In this document: piece by piece, positions 1-8,293 of the stretch | Layout of the letters: every line of letters starts with the position of its first letter | How positions within the stretch are numbered: position 1 is the stretch's first letter | From: Microcaldota archaeon | GTDB taxonomy: Archaea > Micrarchaeota > Micrarchaeia > Micrarchaeales > Micrarchaeaceae | DNA length: 64,000 nt | Direction: 5' to 3' | Assembly (NCBI GenBank): GCA_021787495.1 | Contig: JAJYLX010000003.1 | Location: 1-64,000 of the forward strand | Notes under the pieces: model-generated | What the model was told of the DNA's origin: nothing | What the model saw: only the letters and a program-made list of their open reading frames with translations | Databases searched by the model: none | Position numbers and translations under genes: made by a program

Positions 1-51
1 TGCCACTGAAGGAAAATCTATGAGAAGGCGTTTATCTGTTCCTTGACTGCA

Positions 52-109
52 TTGAAGGGTGCAATTCATCTCCGCCCTGAAGGGCGGTCAGGTTTCTTGC
101 ACCCTTCAA
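52..109. repeat. Nested perfect hairpins
   Basis: A 13-base arm (TTGAAGGGTGCAA, 52-64) is mirrored by TTGCACCCTTCAA at 97-109. The loop holds a second perfect hairpin, CCGCCC-TGAA-GGGCGG (72-87). The inner motif with its flank ATTCATCT resembles the right-end hairpin of IS200/IS605 elements and their guide RNAs, from memory only. No transposase or TnpB is visible nearby. It could also terminate a transcript that enters from outside the window. Confidence 0.7.
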
Positions 110-182
110 ACTACCCAGGCCCTAAACCCGTACTGAAGCCTTACACTTGTTGATGCAGCCTACTTAGCCGCTTGGTACAATA

Positions 183-668
183 TCAACTGTTCAGCGTCAC
201 ACTCAGTATTTTGTGACCCAAGAGCTTTCCTTCCCAGTATAGGTTTACACTCACGTTAGCTATTATGGTAGTATTAGCCGGTGGGGTCCCCATAACCTCA
301 AACTCCGCTTCATCGTATGAACCATGGGCACTCAGCGTCTTTGTCGTGCAGTTGTATCCGTGCGTACCGGAGCAGGTGCTTACAAAGGCTAGTGTAATCT
401 CCGGCACGGCTGGCTTGAGGCTTATCGTGAAGTTAGTCGGGGTGTTCTGGCTGTCTTGTTTTGTTACCGTCGCGATGATTATGCCTGAAGCCTGCCCGCT
501 CCTTACAGATACCGAGCTTTGACTCAGAGTGAACGAGACAGAGGGAACGTAGCTTTGGTTTAGGGGGTTATTCTGGGAGAAGTATATCACCACAGCGACG
601 ATTACTATTAGGGCGACTATAGCTCCGATTGCCCCTCCTGATCCAGATTTCGCCTTCAAGTTCTTCAT
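183..668 (-). CDS. Pilin-like, membrane-anchored surface protein
   Basis: This 161-residue protein has a short basic N-terminus, then a glycine-start hydrophobic stretch at about residues 11-29 (GGAIGAIVALIVIVAVVIYF), and an extracellular beta-rich domain with several NxT/NxS sequons and one cysteine pair. The layout resembles archaeal type IV pilin-like or single-anchor surface proteins. I cannot confirm a class III signal peptide. The ATG at 668 is preferred over the upstream GTG at 677 because a TATA-like box lies about 38 bases upstream and GGTG lies in the short leader. No family is recognised for the outer domain. Confidence 0.65.
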   Translation of the reverse strand: MKNLKAKSGSGGAIGAIVALIVIVAVVIYFSQNNPLNQSYVPSVSFTLSQSSVSVRSGQASGIIIATVTKQDSQNTPTNFTISLKPAVPEITLAFVSTCSGTHGYNCTTKTLSAHGSYDEAEFEVMGTPPANTTIIANVSVNLYWEGKLLGHKILSVTLNS

Positions 669-700
669 ACCGACCACACCATACCCTATCCTGGCCCACG

Positions 701-711
701 ACTATAAAAAG
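701..711 (-). promoter_or_regulatory. TATA-like box of the pilin-like gene
   Basis: The minus strand reads CTTTTTATAGT here. Its centre lies about 38 bases before the ATG at 668, so the predicted transcription start is near 680 with a leader of about 12 bases that contains GGTG. The rest of 712-966 shows no gene or RNA that I can recognise. Confidence 0.5.
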
Positions 712-966
712 GCACGAGGCACCTACGTCATTAGTCGTATGCCGTCATTTATGGCGTTTCCGCAACAGAGCTGAAAGTCACTTCCTATTTATAGATGCGG
801 CTAGCTTATTGAAGGTTTATTAATCACTATGCCGCCATCCTGCCTCCAGGGCTCTGCATTCAGCCCGCACCTACACTTCTCCCACCCCTCGCCGTGGTGT
901 TCAGCCTCCTGTGCGACGGCTTGCTTACGCTGATTTGAATCTGCTGATATAGGGCTCTCTACATCA

Positions 967-1116
967 TCAGAATCTTATGCGCCAAAAGATACTCAGGGCA
1001 CCCCCAGCGATGATAAGGACCCAGCCTATGCTCTGGCCAAGGATTACTAGTAATCCTCCGACCACAACAAAGGCTGCCGGACCAGTACCAGCACTTATGC
1101 CGATAATTCCTTTCAT
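967..1116 (-). CDS. Small two-segment membrane protein, 49 residues
   Basis: ATG to TGA encodes 49 residues: MKGIIGISAGTGPA, a hydrophobic run FVVVGGLLVILG, a short polar turn (QSIG), a second run WVLIIAGGALSIFW, and a basic end (RIRF). It would form a helical hairpin in the membrane. It lies between the 23S 3' end and the pilin-like gene on the same strand. A TATA-like ATATATAC sits roughly 35-45 bases upstream. No family is recognised. The clean hydrophobic pattern supports coding, but the short length keeps it uncertain. Confidence 0.55.
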   Translation of the reverse strand: MKGIIGISAGTGPAAFVVVGGLLVILGQSIGWVLIIAGGALSIFWRIRF

Positions 1117-1259
1117 TTGTCTTACTGTCCTTCTCTTCGAGAATTAGTAATTGTATATATCATCTGCATCTATAATGCATTTGGTTGTGATATATTTACC
1201 CTGCTAAATATAGACTGCCGATGCCTCCGGCTCGGCCTTCATCGGAACAAACAGAAATT

Positions 1260-1279
1260 GGAGAAGAGTCTAGTTTCAT
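1260..1279 (-). other. 3' arm of 23S processing stem
   Basis: This segment is complementary to 4117-4136. The minus strand reads ATGAAACTAGACTCTTCTCC and pairs with GGAGAAGAGTCTGGCTTCAT, with 18 Watson-Crick pairs, one G-U and one C-A mismatch. The two arms bracket the whole 23S gene, as archaeal pre-rRNA processing stems do, and they set the limits of the mature rRNA. Confidence 0.8.
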
Positions 1280-4116
1280 GTCAGGCTTTAGTAACGGAGT
1301 GCTCACAGGTCGCGTGAGCTCCCTGCTTACACACCCATCCTATCGAAGTCGTCTATTGCGACCGCCCTAATGCCTCGTTTCGGGTGCAGCTTCGTCCTTA
1401 GATGCTTTCAGGACTTATCCTCAAGGCGCGTGGCTACCCGGCAGTGCGTTCACAACCGGTACACTAGCGGCGCCGATCCTTCGTTCCTCTCGTATTAAAA
1501 GGATCTTACCCTCTGGCATTCACACTCCCAGTAGATACTACCGTACTGTCTCGCGACGTACTGAACTCAGCTCGTGTATCGTTTTAATGGACGAGCAGTC
1601 CAACCCTTGGTGGCTTGTGCACCACCAGGATACGATAAGCCCATATCGATGTATCAATCCGCCAGGTCGATGCGAACTCTCACCGGCGACGAATCGGTTA
1701 CCTCTAGAGTAACTTGTTTAACAGCTTGGGGCCCCATCAAAAAAGCCTCCAACGTTCATTAAGCCCGCGTTTCCGCTCTGCGTCCCTCGCTCTTCGGGAC
1801 ACAGTCAGCCCTGCATTTGCCTTTATGCTTACCGGCGGGTTCCCAACCCGCCTAAGCAGAGCGTTGGTTACTTTCGTTTCCTTATCGAAAGCAACCGTCC
1901 AGTCTAACTATCCACCTGCTGCTGTCCTCTTCCGAGTAAGCTGCGGATTGAACCAGGAGTGGTGTTACATTGTCGCTCCCCGGCTCCCGAAGGGGCCGGA
2001 TCGACGCTCCCACTTACGCTATGCGTGGAACAATACGCAACAACAACAGGCTATAGTCAAGTTTCATAGAGTCTTCGTTTCCCACTGGGAGATCGTGGCA
2101 TATTCACCACGCAGTGAGTTCACCGGACCCAAGGTTGGGACAGTGGGACAGTCGTTACGCCATTCATGCAAGTCATCTATTAAATGACGAGGTATTACGC
2201 TACCTCAAGAGAGTCAGAGTTACTCCCGCTCTTTGCCAGCGCTTCTTTCCCTTGTAAAGGACGTTCACATACTGGCGGTGAGCAGGCGTCACCCGCTGTA
2301 CTAAGCCTTTCGGCTTTGCGGCGAGTTGTGTTTTAGATAAACAGTCGCTGTCCCCTGGTAAGTGACATCTGCGCATACCGTGCGCAGACATGGCTTGTCG
2401 AAAACTTACGCCACCATTTTGCCGATTTCCCTAACCTTGGTTAACTCCGTCACACCTTGGCCTTTTCAGCCAGCAGCACTTGTACTAGTTCTAGGTACGG
2501 TGCAATGCGGTCGTTGCAGGTTCCTTTTTCACTGTCTCAGGAAATCAGTCCAACAGTTCATTTAGCCGCTTCTCCTCATAACGAGACTCCGCGGCCCTTT
2601 GCACTTTCTTGCGGACCTATCCCCAAGCGTCAGAAATCTGCCTTTTGTTGCCAAACCTACGCATTGCGGGCATGGATATTAACATGCTTCCCTTTCGTGG
2701 CATGGTGATTGGCCTGCCACTTAGGATCGCCTAACTCTCCGCTGACGAGCGTCGCGAAGAAACCCGTGTGCTTTCGGTGTATGGGATTCTCACCCATATT
2801 TGATGTTACTAACACCAGGATGTTCCCTACGACATGGTCCACGCTTGCTCTCGCAGGCGCTTCGTGCCATGCCGAATGCCCTCTTACCAATGCTTATCGC
2901 ATTCCAAGGTCTCGGCACCTAGTTTAGCCCCGTATATTTTCGGAAGGAAACGCCTCAATCGGTACGCTATTACGCGTTTTTTGAAGGATGGCTGCTTCTA
3001 AGCCTACCTCCCGACTGTCTATGGCGTCACCCGCCTTCGTCACACTCAACTAGGATTTGGGGGCCTTAACCTTGGTCTCCGTCTTTGCGGTCTCGCAGCG
3101 CTAGCTTACCCAACGCTGCCGACTCCATGGGTCTACGCAGCGCATGCATTCGGAGTTTGATAAGGTGGCGATGTCTTTCGACACCTCTCCACCTAGTCGG
3201 TCGCTCTACCGCATGCGCAAGCTCGCCATGAGCTATCCTAAAGATACTTCAGAGGGGACCCGCTATTGCCGCGTTCGAGTGGTATATCGCCGCTACCCGT
3301 GACTCACCCAACAGGACATGCCATGACAGGAGGCGGGCCTCCACCAGGCGTTAGCCTAGCTTCGCCCTGGTCACGCGTAGATCACAGCGGCTTCGGGTCG
3401 TAAAGGAGTGACTCGACGCATTTTCATACGCCATGCCTTGCAAAGCTACGCATTCTCGCTTTCGCTACGCGTTTCCGCTCGCCACTCCAATACACTCCCT
3501 GGCTCTTGCTTCAAGAAGAATGACAGGACACTGGTCCATGCATGTCGCTGTTTCCTTTCGGAACTTCGCTTCCACGCACTTCGTCCCTTTCATGCCCTGC
3601 CTTCATGTAACCACCTAGTTTCAGATCTTTTCAATCCCACGCGTGTGGGTGCTTTTCAGCTTTCGCTCACGCTACTTGTTCGCTATCGGTCTGCAGCCAA
3701 TATTTAGGGTTGGGGTTTAATGCCCCCGTGTTCGCACTGGATACTCAACCAGCGCTACTCTTCGCAGCTACCTCCATCGCACTTAACCTACGAGGCTGTC
3801 ACTCTCTTTGGCCGTTCTTTCCAGAACGTTCGGCTCATGCTTTGGAAAGCGTTGCTGCACCACATCTCCCACGCTTTTGCAAGCAGGGATTCGGTTCGCC
3901 CTGTGTGGGTTTCATTCGCATTACTCGCCACATCGCTTTCGCTTTCTTTTCCTGCAGGTACTAAGATATTTCAGTTCCCTGCGTGCGCTTGTCTCACGAC
4001 ATCATTCGGCAATCCCAGGTTCAACGCCCGACTTGCGGCTACCCTGGGCTTATCGCAGCTTGCCACGGCCTTCGTCGCTACTGCAGCCAAGCCATCCCCT
4101 AGGTGGCTTTAAATTT
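1280..4116 (-). rRNA. 23S ribosomal RNA
   Basis: The minus strand contains recognisable 23S landmarks in order: the 5' region with GCAAGCTGCGATAAGCC, the TGAATGGCGTAACGACTG helix-71 region, the peptidyl transferase loop, the A-loop, the GTCGCGAGACAG segment and the sarcin-ricin loop ACGAGAGGAAC. The length of about 2.84 kb fits an intron-free archaeal gene. The ends are inferred from the flanking processing stem and may be off by a few bases. Conserved loops carry several unusual bases (see findings). No 16S or 5S gene adjoins, so the operon is split, as in several archaeal lineages. Confidence 0.95.
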
Positions 4117-4136
4117 ATGAAGCCAGACTCTTCTCC
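4117..4136 (-). other. 5' arm of 23S processing stem
   Basis: The minus strand reads GGAGAAGAGTCTGGCTTCAT and pairs with the segment just after the 23S 3' end (1260-1279). The helix ends sharply at both outer edges. I could not place a full bulge-helix-bulge motif with confidence. Confidence 0.8.
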
Positions 4137-4284
4137 TCAAAATCCATCGCGAAAAACACGATTTCACTGGTTTATGGTGCCTAATGCTCCGGTTGTATTT
4201 TTCATAAAGCTCAAGCTCTCAAAATACGGGCCTTATTGAGCTTCGGTGACCATAACAGCACCAGCAGTAAGTTAGTGCGCCAAG

Positions 4285-4295
4285 GTATATATAAG
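4285..4295 (-). promoter_or_regulatory. TATA-like box of the 23S gene
   Basis: The minus strand reads CTTATATATAC, with a predicted start near 4263. That gives a leader of about 130 bases before the processing stem. A separate promoter here means the 23S is transcribed independently of any 16S gene. Confidence 0.6.
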
Positions 4296-4323
4296 TTTCT
4301 CTACGCGCGGGAAGAATATCGGC

Positions 4324-4342
4324 ATGCCGCCCCGCGCGGCAT
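4324..4342. terminator. Hairpin at the end of the gene before 23S
   Basis: A perfect 7-bp hairpin ATGCCGC-CCCGC-GCGGCAT overlaps the stop codon of the upstream minus-strand gene and lies just before the 23S promoter. It could end that transcript. No T-run follows, so its termination role is inferred from position. Confidence 0.4.
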
Positions 4343-4863
4343 CATCCGTCCCTCCTCGCGGGAATCGGCGCGGCGGCCGGGCCCGGCTCCGCGCGCCGCA
4401 CTTCCTCGGCGTCGCCGGGCGTGTCTATCTTCGCGACCCAGCCCTCCATGTCCGGGTGTCCCACCTCCAGTATCGCGAGGTTCTGCGGGTCGCCGCTCCT
4501 GGGATCGCAGATCACCATCGCTATCACGGGCAGCTCTGTTTTCGCGGGTATCTCCTGCTGCACGTACGCCCTCCTGTGCCAGGGGAGGCCGCCCGCCGCC
4601 TCTTTGGAATAGGCATGCCTGAGCTCCCCCGACATCTCGTTGAAGTAGACCCACCCCTTCTGGTAATGGATGCCCGCGGGGTCTGCGAACATCGTCGCCC
4701 TCTCCGGCCTGCCGTCCCTGAAGCCCCTCATCATCATCTCGGGGACGGTCGCCATCCTCGACGTCCCGTCGGACGCGGCCTCCTTCGCGACGCAGGCAGG
4801 GGCCGTGAGGTCCGAGCTGTACGCGCCCTCCGCGTTGGTCCGCGCGTCAATCGTCTTCGTCAT
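4342..4863 (-). CDS. Unknown protein, second gene of a duplicated cassette (copy 1)
   Basis: This 173-residue soluble protein starts MTKTIDART. The reading frame stays open further upstream, but that part is antisense to a better gene at 4887-5369, so the ATG at 4863 is used, 23 bases after the previous stop. The middle (GWVYFNEMSGEL, then PWHRRAY, then LPVIAMVICD) aligns by eye with the protein at 9093-9584 (GLYFVDRRHGRL, QWHEKL, YPVLYIDLSD). Each follows a related upstream partner, so both are copies of one two-gene module. No known family or catalytic motif is seen. Confidence 0.65.
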   Translation of the reverse strand: MTKTIDARTNAEGAYSSDLTAPACVAKEAASDGTSRMATVPEMMMRGFRDGRPERATMFADPAGIHYQKGWVYFNEMSGELRHAYSKEAAGGLPWHRRAYVQQEIPAKTELPVIAMVICDPRSGDPQNLAILEVGHPDMEGWVAKIDTPGDAEEVRRAEPGPAAAPIPARRDG

Positions 4864-4886
4864 GCAATCAACCGCCAACCGCCTTC

Positions 4887-5369
4887 CTATCCGCGCTGCG
4901 GCATGCCGCCGCCCGCGCCCCTCAGAAGCTCGCGCCTCGCCATGTCGCTGCTGCTGCTGGCGAGCACCCTGCCGACGACCTTGCCGAGGTCCGTGAGCCT
5001 GATCGAGCCGCCGTCCCGGTCCGCGTACTCCGCCATGCTTATCATGCGGATGTGGAGGACCGCCTCGTCCGCGGCGCCCTTCCTCCTCGGCCCCATCTTC
5101 GGCGCCACATCGAGGAGGGACGGGACGTCCCTCATACTCACCACGTCGGCGTCGCGCTCGTCCTGCCTGTGCAGGCCCTGGTTGAAGAGCGACGTGACCA
5201 GCCTGCGCTCGGTGGTGTCCTGCAGGAAGTGCGGCATCGAGAGTATCCTGTCGGCCACGGAGTGCATCTGCTCCTGGCGCTCCAGCATCGACCTGACGGC
5301 AGCCACATCGGGGTCGTGCTGGTTCCACCACAGCTTCGGTCCCGCGGGCTTCGTAGTCCCATTCGGCAT
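4887..5369 (-). CDS. Unknown protein, first gene of a duplicated cassette (copy 1)
   Basis: This 160-residue basic soluble protein has a well-placed start: GGTGA lies 4 bases before the ATG, and a TATA-like ATAAATAT lies 40-55 bases upstream. The segment DRILSMPHFLQDTTERRLVTS through VVSMRDV and a later RR-AA-DEAVLHIR pattern align by eye with the protein at 9572-10144 (KRIADTMP, KERLFSLI, YVSMNEL). The spacing suggests a helical, possibly winged-helix fold, but this is only a guess. It forms a cassette with the downstream gene. Confidence 0.65.
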   Translation of the reverse strand: MPNGTTKPAGPKLWWNQHDPDVAAVRSMLERQEQMHSVADRILSMPHFLQDTTERRLVTSLFNQGLHRQDERDADVVSMRDVPSLLDVAPKMGPRRKGAADEAVLHIRMISMAEYADRDGGSIRLTDLGKVVGRVLASSSSDMARRELLRGAGGGMPQRG

Positions 5370-5496
5370 TGATTCACCAATCGCGATCGGCCGCTTCCAC
5401 CATCCGCTCAGGCCATATTTATGCGTTGTGTGCTACGGCTCAGCAATCCGTAAATATCATGGCACCGCATCTGACTAAGCCCAGGCGGGGATTCCC

Positions 5497-5892
5497 ATGA
5501 AGGTGTACATAGCCGGAAAGTTCGGCGACAAGGCGCTCGTCCTGGAGGCCTTCGCCAGGATCAGGGAGCTCGGCCATTCCATCGCGTACGACTGGACCAC
5601 GCACAAGAACATACAGCCGTACGCCCAGAACCAGGGGACGGCAAGGGCCTACTCGGAGAACGAGCTTGCGGGCATCGCGGACTGCGACGTGTTCATCTAC
5701 CTCTCGAGCGACGGGGGGCACACCCTGCACATGGAGTTCGGCTCAGCCCTGATGCTGGCCAGGAAGGCCGGCAAGCCCATGGTGTATGCGGTGGGGGAGT
5801 TCAACGACAGGTCCCCATGGTTCTTCAACGGCCTCGTGAGGCGCAGGGACACGATCGACGAGGTCATCGCGGAGCTGCGCGGGGCTCAGTAA
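5497..5892 (+). CDS. Nucleoside 2-deoxyribosyltransferase-like protein
   Basis: This 131-residue protein starts MKVYIAGKF and has the compact Rossmann-like layout of the nucleoside 2-deoxyribosyltransferase/Rcl superfamily: an N-terminal YIAGKFGDK loop, IADCDVFIYL in the middle, and GGHTLHMEFGSALMLARKAGKPMVYAVG near the end. The glutamate in the MEFG segment matches the family's catalytic Glu position. Family members exchange bases on deoxynucleosides or hydrolyse deoxynucleoside monophosphates, and substrate choice cannot be read here. The end overlaps the convergent queuosine-salvage gene by 7 bases. Confidence 0.8.
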   Translation: MKVYIAGKFGDKALVLEAFARIRELGHSIAYDWTTHKNIQPYAQNQGTARAYSENELAGIADCDVFIYLSSDGGHTLHMEFGSALMLARKAGKPMVYAVGEFNDRSPWFFNGLVRRRDTIDEVIAELRGAQ

Positions 5893-6869
5893 GCGATCGT
5901 CCTTGACAGTATGTGGCGCTCGCCGTCGGGCCCGTTGTGGGCGTCGAGCCAGTGGAAGGCGTCCAGCACGGCCGATGTCACCCTTATGCCGTACCTCCCC
6001 AGCTCCCCCTTCTCCATCTCTATGGCCGCGAGCGGGACGAACCTGTTCTCTATCTCGGGGTCGCTGTTGTGCCTGACGGGCATGCCGCCGTCTATCCTGC
6101 TGGCCAGCCCGTCCGAATAGAATATCATCCCGTGCCTCCTCAGCGACATCGGGACCCTGTAGTCCGCGAACGAGGTGAGGTTCTCGGTGTCGGTCGCGCG
6201 GAGGGTCCAGGGGAAGTTGCGGCTCGCGTCCCACACGAACAGCTGCGCGCGCTTCATGAGATAGACCGGGTGGCGCTCGCGGCCGTACGGCGAGTAGTCT
6301 AGGAAGGAGGGGAAGTCGGTCGCGATGCGGTTCACCAGCCCTATGACGCTGTCTTCCCTCCTCAGCAGGTTGGAGACCCTGCCGCCGTACTCCCTCTTCA
6401 GGACCGCGCCGTCCTCCTTCAGTATCGCGAGCCTCTCCCTGAATAGGGGTATGCGACGGCCGTCGCCAAGCATCTCGGCGAACCGCTCCCCGGTCAGGTG
6501 CAGCAGGAAGTCCGCGTCGTACACCTCCATGCCTTTCTCTATCGCGGCCTTGAACGCCAGCGAGAGGCCTGAGGAGCCCTCGGCCCCCCTCTTCCCGTCC
6601 GAGAACTTCCAGTGGCCGTCCCTGAACCAGTAGCTGAAGTTAAGCGAGTTTATCAGGAAGGCGGCGTTGAGCATCTGGTCGCGGTTTATGCCGTTGAACC
6701 CATATCCGGGATAGCCGACCATGCCGCTGTCTGCGAACTCCTTTATGCGCTCGTGGTTGTCCCTTACGAAGCGCGAGATCGCCACCCTGTCTATGAGAAC
6801 GTGTTCGGAGCCGGATGCGGCGCAGCTCGCCACGTTCGCTATCGTGCCCCTGTCGATGTACGCCGGCAT
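5886..6869 (-). CDS. Queuosine salvage protein (DUF2419/Qng1-like)
   Basis: This 327-residue protein matches the queuosine 5'-phosphate N-glycosylase family (Qng1, DUF2419). It has NSLNFSYWFRDG, the GSSGLSLAFKAAIEKG helix, IPLFRERLAIL, FPSFLDYSPY, YLMKRAQLFVWD with its lysine, LTSFADYRVPMSLR with its aspartate, and a GLASRID segment. The family releases queuine from queuosine 5'-monophosphate for tRNA queuosine insertion. The start is fixed by GGGTGA five bases upstream, whose TGA is the stop of the preceding gene, so the two genes are translationally coupled. Finding it in an archaeon is unusual, because archaeal TGT normally serves archaeosine. Confidence 0.8.
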   Translation of the reverse strand: MPAYIDRGTIANVASCAASGSEHVLIDRVAISRFVRDNHERIKEFADSGMVGYPGYGFNGINRDQMLNAAFLINSLNFSYWFRDGHWKFSDGKRGAEGSSGLSLAFKAAIEKGMEVYDADFLLHLTGERFAEMLGDGRRIPLFRERLAILKEDGAVLKREYGGRVSNLLRREDSVIGLVNRIATDFPSFLDYSPYGRERHPVYLMKRAQLFVWDASRNFPWTLRATDTENLTSFADYRVPMSLRRHGMIFYSDGLASRIDGGMPVRHNSDPEIENRFVPLAAIEMEKGELGRYGIRVTSAVLDAFHWLDAHNGPDGERHILSRTIAY

Positions 6870-6873
6870 CGCC

Positions 6874-7347
6874 TCACCCGGTCCCGTCCCTCCTTATCGT
6901 CAGCGCGACCGGCGCCCTTATCTCATGGCTGCGGGGCTCAACCAGCCGCATGTGGTCAGGCTTCCCCTTCGCGCCGAGGACCACCTCCACCATGAGAAGG
7001 CCGTCACGCGCGGCCCGGATGCCGTCGGGCACCAGCAGGCTGTTGTTCCACCTGTAGAGCGAAGAGATGAAGCGCGGGAGGCGCTCCATGCCCCTGTCGT
7101 CCACGTCCGAGTACCAGCCTTCGGGCATGTCGCTCCCGGGGCGGCCCACGAAGAAGCGCGGGTTCTCGAGGTCTATGTCCTCGATGGCGAGGCGCGAGCG
7201 CAGCACGTCGTGCGGCATGGAGATTCCGTAGCCCACCCTGTACGTCGGGTATGTCAGGGCCCATCCCTCCGCCTCGCTGTGGCGCGGCTCGTACACGGAC
7301 AGGAAGACCCTTGGCCTGTCCCCAGGCTGCACCGTCGTTTCAGTCAT
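6874..7347 (-). CDS. Unknown protein coupled to queuosine salvage gene
   Basis: This 157-residue soluble protein has no signal or membrane segment. The sequence contains YPTYRVGYGISMPHDVL, a RFFVGRPGSDMPEGWYSD stretch and a C-terminal MVEVVLGAKGKPD strand. A TATA-like GTATATATTT lies about 30 bases before the ATG, giving a nearly leaderless transcript. Its stop codon forms part of the Shine-Dalgarno site of the downstream DUF2419 gene. That points to a linked role, but no family is recognised. Confidence 0.65.
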   Translation of the reverse strand: MTETTVQPGDRPRVFLSVYEPRHSEAEGWALTYPTYRVGYGISMPHDVLRSRLAIEDIDLENPRFFVGRPGSDMPEGWYSDVDDRGMERLPRFISSLYRWNNSLLVPDGIRAARDGLLMVEVVLGAKGKPDHMRLVEPRSHEIRAPVALTIRRDGTG

Positions 7348-7463
7348 CGCCCCACTGCAGCAGACTCTCTCCCCAAATATATACGCGTTGCTGCGGGGGC
7401 GCGGGTTTTTGGCATCGCATAAAAGGGCGGGGCCCGAGCCTTTTTAAGCTGGGGCCCGGAAGC

Positions 7464-7793
7464 ATGCGTATGGACCTTTCAAGGAAGAGGTGCGTGCCCT
7501 GCGAGGGCGGCGCCAAGCCCATGGCGGAGAGGGAGGCGCGGAAGTACCTCAGGATGACAGAGGGCTGGAGGCTGAAAAACAGCAGCATATACCGCGACAT
7601 GGAGTTCAAGGACTTCGCGGCGGCGATGAGGTTCGTCGACAAGGTAGCCGCGGCGGCCGAGAGGGAGGGCCACCACCCGGACATCTACCTGCACTCGTGG
7701 AACAGGCTGAGGCTCACGCTGAGCACGCACGCGATAGGGGGGCTGTCGATCAACGACTTCGTCCTGGCCTCGAAGATAAACAGGATACGGTGA
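7464..7793 (+). CDS. Pterin-4a-carbinolamine dehydratase-like protein
   Basis: About 109 residues, with the family signature AEREGHHPDIYLHSW, then LRLTLSTHAIGGLSINDFVLASKIN. The two histidines of the HHP motif and the later histidine are the known catalytic set for dehydrating 4a-hydroxytetrahydropterin. A TATA-like CTTTTTAAGC lies about 25 bases before the first ATG. Translation should begin at 7464 or at the ATG six bases later, leaderless. The N-terminal CVPCEGG pattern is common in archaeal and bacterial members. The family also occurs where no aromatic hydroxylase is present, so its role here is uncertain. Confidence 0.85.
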   Translation: MRMDLSRKRCVPCEGGAKPMAEREARKYLRMTEGWRLKNSSIYRDMEFKDFAAAMRFVDKVAAAAEREGHHPDIYLHSWNRLRLTLSTHAIGGLSINDFVLASKINRIR

Positions 7794-7797
7794 GCGC

Positions 7798-8283
7798 TCA
7801 GTTCATCAGCAGCACCGCGAGGTTGAGCGATGCCGCGACGACCGTCCAGAGCAGGTACGGCACCATGAGGTACGCCGCGGGCTTCGACACCCTCCAGAAC
7901 AGCGCTATGCATGAGGCTATCGCGATGGCGAGGAGCACGATCACCGCCATGCCGTACGCGGGGGAGCGCGCGCCGAAGAACGCCGCGGACCAGAGGAAGT
8001 TCAGGGCGAGCTGGACAAGGAAGGCGCAGAGCGCCGCCCTCGCCGCGCGGGACGCCTTTCTTCTCTTCCTTTCTGACCAGACGAGGTACACCGCCATGCC
8101 CATCAGCGCGTACAGCGCGGTCCACACCGGGGCGAAGAGCCAGCTGGGGGGTGTGAACGATGGCTTGCTGAGCGATGCGTACCACGTCGGTATCGCGGGT
8201 ATGGTGAAGGCAGACCCGGCAAGGCCGACGAGCTCGCACCCTATGACGAACGCGGCGGCGATGAGCACGCTTCTAGTCCGCAT
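7798..8283 (-). CDS. TspO/MBR family membrane protein
   Basis: This 161-residue protein has five membrane segments and the tryptophan-rich TspO signatures: WYASLSKPSFTPPSWLFAPVW in loop 1 and ALNFLWSAAFFG in a later helix. TspO proteins bind porphyrins and cholesterol-like ligands and act in tetrapyrrole or stress signalling. It is the last gene of a minus-strand operon of membrane proteins, 10 bases after the preceding stop. A basic stretch (SERKRRKASRAAR) lies between helices 2 and 3. Confidence 0.88.
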   Translation of the reverse strand: MRTRSVLIAAAFVIGCELVGLAGSAFTIPAIPTWYASLSKPSFTPPSWLFAPVWTALYALMGMAVYLVWSERKRRKASRAARAALCAFLVQLALNFLWSAAFFGARSPAYGMAVIVLLAIAIASCIALFWRVSKPAAYLMVPYLLWTVVAASLNLAVLLMN

Positions 8284-8293
8284 GCCATGCGCC

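Noticed and set aside
678-966. 5S rRNA or SRP RNA in the gap after the pilin-like gene
   Set aside because: I looked for 5S and SRP domain IV motifs on both strands and saw none.
1117-4239. Many open frames on the plus strand over the 23S region
   Set aside because: They lie antisense to a well-recognised 23S rRNA and show no protein pattern.
4137-4284. An extra tRNA or intron-like element in the 23S leader
   Set aside because: No cloverleaf or bulge-helix-bulge fold could be drawn.
4864-5331. A longer 329-residue reading of the gene at 4342
   Set aside because: The extra N-terminal part is a GC-rich shadow antisense to nothing and overlaps the better gene at 4887-5369.
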